Positions 6,731 through 10,049 of a stretch of 10,049 nt of DNA are shown piece by piece. The notes under the pieces were generated by a model. The model was not told the origin of the DNA and did not search any database. It saw only the letters and a program-made list of their open reading frames with translations. The position numbers and the translations under genes were made by a program. The number at the start of each line of letters is the position of its first letter. Position 1 is the stretch's first letter. Origin of the DNA: Larix sibirica (Eukaryota; Streptophyta; Pinopsida; Pinales; Pinaceae); NCBI GenBank assembly GCA_004151065.3, contig NWUY0300007538.1:60052-70100 (forward strand). The letters run 5' to 3'.

Positions 6731-7370
6731 AGTTCATTTTTTTTGGGAATTTTTATGAACTTTGAAGTTAGTTAAATTTGAGGATTATATGAAATATTTT
6801 TTCAATTATAAAACTTTGTATTTAAATAAAAAATTGTGTAATAGAGTTATAAGAGTTTCAAGATGGTTCACAATTAATTAAAGGTATCTAGATTTTTCAT
6901 GCTTCATGTCTTGCAAAGGGGTTATATAAAATATTTTTCGATATAAAGGGTATTGTATTTTACATATTATTGAAAAGAAATTTATAGAGATATAATATCT
7001 TCCATGAAAAATTGTAGGGAGTTATAAGGTGTTTTGGAAGTCTAAAGGGGTCCATTCTTTGCAAGTTATTATTTTGAGAGTAATATGCAATTGAAGTTAT
7101 ACGATTTTTTTTTTACACTTTGAAAAGGAAAATGAAACTTAATAAAATTGAATTTTTGGATTGTGTCTTAAGCTCACTCGAAATTAAATTAAATAAGGGG
7201 TTTTAGGATTTTTGTGAAATGTGTGCCATGGTTCTTTGTGGCTCATGTCATTGCATTTTTTTATTGTTTTGGACAAACACATATATGGAAATTAATTTGA
7301 AGAACACAATTGGCATAAGAAACCGAGTAAGGAAATTGATGACAAATTAGCACAAGCAAAGGGATAAAGT
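6731..7370. other. AT-rich non-coding stretch
   Basis: This stretch is strongly AT-rich, with several T- and A-runs and the scattered GTTATAT-like motifs described for the degenerate repeat. I see no open frame of interest, RNA gene or recognisable element here. Confidence 0.5.
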
Positions 7371-7627
7371 AATTGTCAAACAATCATAACCAAACTTTGA
7401 AGTATTTGCATCATCAAGTCACTTGCAATTGTTCTTCTATAAGGTCAAAATCAGTTTTTAGTCAAGGTTGCTTATATGAATCCATAGTTTTTTATTCATT
7501 GAGTCTTTAAGAGTATTACTCTAGAGCGGGGTTGCAAGAAGCGTTTAGAATTGTTTTTATTTGGAGTCATGTGGTTGGCACATTGGAATTTGTATTTGGC
7601 CCCATTGTTGATATTGATCTAGCCTAA
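7371..7627 (+). pseudogene. Broken open frame, unrecognised
   Basis: One frame is open from about 7371 to a TAA at 7625-7627, with a single internal stop (TAA 7508-7510). This is uncommon in such AT-rich DNA. Visible pieces are NQTLKYLHHQVTCNCSS, QGCLYESIVFYSLSL and LQEAFRIVFIWSHVVGTLEF. I do not recognise the family. Its place just upstream of the retroelement-like frame at 7975 makes a decayed retroelement polyprotein piece the simplest idea (inference). Confidence 0.25.
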
Positions 7628-7655
7628 AATTGAATAGGGAGATCAAGGGGGTTTA

Positions 7656-7940
7656 GTGTTTGTTAGTTGTGACACTTTAAGTTTTTGTGGCACATTGTTT
7701 ATGGTACTTGAAGCACATATTTGGATCGATATGGTGAGTATTGAAGATTTGTTCAGTCTTCTACGCACTTTAATTAATATTACCCCAAGATCAAATTTTA
7801 ACAACAAAACTTTGCTCAGTCATGTGGCTATATCTATGTGCATCATGTACACAAATATTGATGAATTGCAACTTCTTTGTAAACAATATTCTAAACCCAT
7901 ACTTCTTCAACATACCATTATTTCGATTAACTATTGTTGA
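7656..7940 (+). pseudogene. 94-codon open frame, possible retroelement remnant
   Basis: The frame 7656-7940 is open but has no clear motif. In another frame of the same stretch (about 7710-7800) I can read YLDRYGEY, then a stop, RFVQSSTHF, a stop and YPKIKF. This loosely resembles the C-terminal part of the aspartic protease of plant Ty3/gypsy elements (L-G-R-P-W...V-P-S-S-x-H-Q...K-F). That reading needs several stops and is weak. The downstream GLGYD frame belongs to the same general context, which is the main support. Confidence 0.22.
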
Positions 7941-7974
7941 AAGTGAAAAATAATACATCAAGCATCATACAACT

Positions 7975-8595
7975 ATGAATATAACACATAAATTTGATGA
8001 AAGCACTGAGGAGATAGCTAATGAATTTGATGATGACACTAATGAGATCAAATATATCTTGGAGGATGATGATATGTTTGAGGATAAAGACAAAATTATT
8101 AGACCATGGGAAGATTTACAATTCAAGAGGAACAAATTTGGCTTAGGGTATGATAGGATAAAGTTTAACTTCTTTCATTAATCCAAACTTGTGATGTTTG
8201 TGAGTGTTGGATTTATCGATGAATATTTATAGAGGCATACTATTGATATTAATAATTTGGATAAATTACCTAAACTCGAGGATCACGATGAGAATAAGGA
8301 GGATCATGATGATGATGATACAAATGATGCAATTGATATTGATAAAATGGATGGTGTACCCTAATAGTTCCAACACTATCATCGAGTTGTACATATTGCA
8401 TTGCATTGTTTTGATCTTAATCCATGTAGTATATGTGTGAAGAAAAATCACCTTTTAGAAAGGTGTTGGAAGATAACAAAGATTCAGAGAAAACAAGTAA
8501 ATTTTGAATGGTTAGGTACTTGGTGCTGGAATTTGGAAGCTAATTGTTGGAGTGATCTTATCGTTGAGTTCATACATAGGTACACGAATGCTTGA
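7975..8595 (+). pseudogene. Retroelement gag/pol-like frame: acidic region, GLGYD motif, CCHC knuckle
   Basis: One frame runs for 207 codons without a frameshift, broken only by TAA 8179, TAG 8230 and TAA-TAG 8362-8367, ending with TGA 8593-8595. The N-terminal part is acidic (STEEIANEFDDDTNEIKY). FGLGYDR at 8137-8157 resembles the glycine-rich GLGY segment of plant Ty3/gypsy polyproteins, and the following SKLVMFVSVGFIDEY also fits such proteins (recollection, not a search). A second acidic stretch (EDHDENKEDHDDDD) comes next. Then CSICVKKNHLLERC (8425-8466) forms an exact C-x2-C-x4-H-x4-C nucleic-acid-binding knuckle, as in retroelement Gag. A knuckle downstream of the GLGY segment is not the order I would expect, so the family assignment is uncertain. 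The four stops make a product unlikely. Confidence 0.5.
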
Positions 8596-8871
8596 TAGGA
8601 TAAGTTTCTACAGTAGATGGACATGGGTGTCTTTATTCAATATTTTATGATTCAGGGCATGATTGGGGCATACTGAATTGCTAAGCATATTCAGTATTTG
8701 GGATGTGTTGGACTTGCAACCAATTCACTTTTCATTAGCTTTTTTCAGGTAGATATTCATCAATATTCATAAGGTTTTAGACCATGAGTATTATACTGAA
8801 TACTTGGATATGTTATAAGCTTTTGCACTAGTCTTTGTTGCTAGCCAACACAATTATACAAAATTATGATT
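8596..8871. other. Non-coding stretch before the polypurine tract
   Basis: I see no clear coding frame here. The piece DHEYYTEYLDML (about 8780-8815) faintly recalls the C-terminal end of copia RNase H, but it is too short to call. A small nested palindrome, TGTTGCTAGCCAACA, lies at 8836-8850. Confidence 0.3.
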
Positions 8872-8879
8872 AAGGGGGG
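8872..8879 (+). promoter_or_regulatory. Candidate polypurine tract (second-strand primer of an LTR retrotransposon)
   Basis: AAGGGGGG directly precedes TGTTGTTAGC. In plant LTR retrotransposons a purine run immediately before the TG of the 3' LTR primes plus-strand DNA synthesis. The placement is ideal, but the tract is short. No recognisable pol domain lies directly upstream. Confidence 0.5.
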
Positions 8880-9213
8880 TGTTGTTAGCAATTTGACCCT
8901 AATCATAAGTCTTAAGCCACTAACATGTGCATATTGGGTTTGATAATTATCTGGTTATCCATTACATGGTGGCTATTGGATATTGTACTATATATGTACT
9001 TTACGTGTGAATAAAATATTGACTTTGGCTATCACCTTTTTCCACCATATTTTTGTCTCTATGATTATTATTGATTTTCTTGCTCTCATTATTTCCTTCA
9101 TGGGATATCATACATGCCAAAGTATTTTAGGTAAAAAAATTAGAATCAAATTTGAAAATTGGACATGTGGTAGGCTATACAACTTTGCTCACTTGAAAGG
9201 GCCAAAAACAACA
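8880..9213 (+). mobile_element. Candidate 3' LTR
   Basis: The segment begins TGTTGTT and can end at AACAACA (9207-9213), giving a perfect 7-bp terminal inverted repeat and the usual TG...CA ends over 334 bp. It holds TATATAT (8989-8995) and AATAAA (9010-9015), as an LTR may, although the two are closer together than usual. The polypurine tract at its left edge argues for a 3' LTR. No second copy exists in the window, and no common tRNA primer-binding site follows 9213, so the right boundary is the weak point. The 92-codon frame at 8983-9261 crosses this boundary and is probably incidental. Confidence 0.42.
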
Positions 9214-9573
9214 AGTTGTGGGAAAGTTACCATAACATTCTCTTGGAAATTCAAAATTTAGTAAAACCCATGGCATTTCAAATAAGACATACCAAATTAC
9301 TATTAAACAAAATTTCAGTCTTAGAAGGGATTAAATTTCATAGTTACCTCAAGTGGGAGGTCAATCAAAAAGATACTCTCCAAAATTAAGGCTTGAAACG
9401 GTATGCAACTTACAATTCACATAAAATTTATTTTGAATATCTATTTGGGGCGATTCAAAAACTATGGTAAATTTCAAACATAGAATAACTATAGATAAAT
9501 ATTATTGTGAACCCACATGGAAAAGGGTAGTGCGAGAAATGCTACATGACTTAAACCTTCAAAAATATCAACT
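9214..9573. other. Non-coding stretch before the gag-like frame
   Basis: I see no gene, RNA or repeat. The stretch may be the 5' untranslated leader of the retroelement whose gag starts at 9574, but no primer-binding site such as TGGTATCAGAGC is visible. Confidence 0.35.
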
Positions 9574-10049
9574 ATGACTCAAGAAGAAAGTGAAGATATA
9601 TATAACCAACTATCCAACTTAGAGAACAAATGTAACGAACTGAATGATATGTCAGCAAAAAATGTGGATTTGACACATAAAAATTGAAATAGGAACTAAA
9701 ATGGACAAGATGAATCAAAATATGGAAAATAATATAGAAAATATGGATCAGAAGATGGAACACGAGATGGAAAACATGGATCAAAATATGGAAAAGATGG
9801 CTAGTAAAGATGGTCTTGAACATATGAAGGGGGTAATTTTAATGAGATAAGACACCTCTTTACCCTTAATTCACCTCACAGGGAATAGAATAAGGAGAAT
9901 ACGAGGATAAAATCCCAGACACATATTGAGATATATAAAAAACAATTGGAGAGCAAGAGGTTTGAGTCCCCAACAGTTGATCATTCATCACTTGATAATC
10001 TACACCATCACGGGTTCAACTCAGAACCAAAGAATTACTTTACTCCCAT
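9574..10049 (+). pseudogene. Gag-like N-terminus with coiled coil, broken, runs off the window
   Basis: From ATG 9574 the frame reads MTQEESEDIYNQLSNLENK, then shifts at about 9683 into a methionine-rich repeat (KMDKMNQNMENN, NMDQKMEHEMENMDQ) with heptad-like spacing, predicted to form a coiled coil. That shifted frame ends at TAA 9848. The original frame resumes at about 9829 as GGNFNEIRHLFTL, has TAG 9886-9888, and is then open to the window end (THIEIYKKQLESKRFESP, HHHGFNSEPKNYFTP). N-terminal coiled coils of this kind, followed by a Y-F-x-P segment, are known at the start of Gag in plant Ty3/gypsy elements; the assignment rests on pattern memory. Two compensating frameshifts and one stop mark it as decayed. 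The remainder should lie to the right of the window. Confidence 0.5.

Noticed and set aside
8204-8451. Overlapping + and - frames at 8204-8440 (+) and 8266-8451 (-)
   Set aside because: Low-complexity GAT-repeat shadows of the acidic + frame at 7975-8595, rich in I and M because of that repeat.
9572-9823. 83-codon minus-strand frame rich in H, I and F
   Set aside because: Antisense of the methionine-rich coiled-coil repeat; its HILIHVFH-like pattern is the reverse reading of ATGGAAAAT-type repeats.
1-10049. CRISPR array, tRNA, rRNA or bacterial-type operon
   Set aside because: No regularly spaced repeat array, tRNA-like arms, rRNA signature or run of ribosome-bound ORFs; the plant LINE makes a prokaryotic origin untenable.

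Overview
The window looks like intergenic DNA from a seed plant with a repeat-rich genome. It is AT-rich and has no intact gene that I can recognise. It is dominated by decayed retrotransposons, and the recognisable ones all lie on the + strand. The strongest evidence for a plant is a long L1-clade LINE whose reverse transcriptase is followed by a CPLC...H...C zinc-knuckle domain and a C-terminal RNase H domain. That order is typical of plant LINEs. A large, conifer-like genome is possible, but the sequence alone does not prove it.

Left part (1-2640). The first 80 bases are unusually GC- and CpG-rich and resemble a plant 5' leader. A short broken open frame and a 24-bp direct repeat follow. 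Bases 430-807 are the 3' end of a first LINE: an RNase H domain with two internal stops. Its 3' edge runs into a tandem duplication of about 519 bp (790-1820), whose copies carry unrecognised short open frames. An unrecognised 107-codon frame (1933-2256) and a near-perfect 156-bp tandem duplication (2316-2626) complete this part.

Middle part (about 2890-6443). This is a second LINE, 5'-truncated and about 3.5 kb long. It keeps, in order, the linker before the reverse transcriptase, the reverse transcriptase, the thumb and C-terminal region, the zinc knuckle, RNase H, a 3' untranslated region and a short A-tract. It is dead: it has many stops and several frameshifts, one caused by an exact 23-bp tandem duplication, and the first aspartate of the catalytic xxDD motif is replaced by tyrosine.

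Right part (6443-10049). An AT-rich stretch with degenerate repeats (6586-7060) comes first, then short unrecognised open frames (7371-7940). A 207-codon frame with four stops (7975-8595) carries an acidic region, a GLGYD motif and a CCHC zinc knuckle, and is probably a retroelement gag/pol remnant. A polypurine tract and a candidate LTR (8872-9213) follow. At the right edge is the start of a gag-like protein (9574-10049) with a methionine-rich coiled coil, broken by two compensating frameshifts and one stop; it runs out of the window.

The parts do not work together as a pathway. This is a cluster of same-strand retroelement insertions overlaid by local tandem duplications. I found no new biological system. 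The items most worth checking are the two unrecognised tandem duplications, the acidic/CCHC frame with its LTR, and the CpG-rich left edge.
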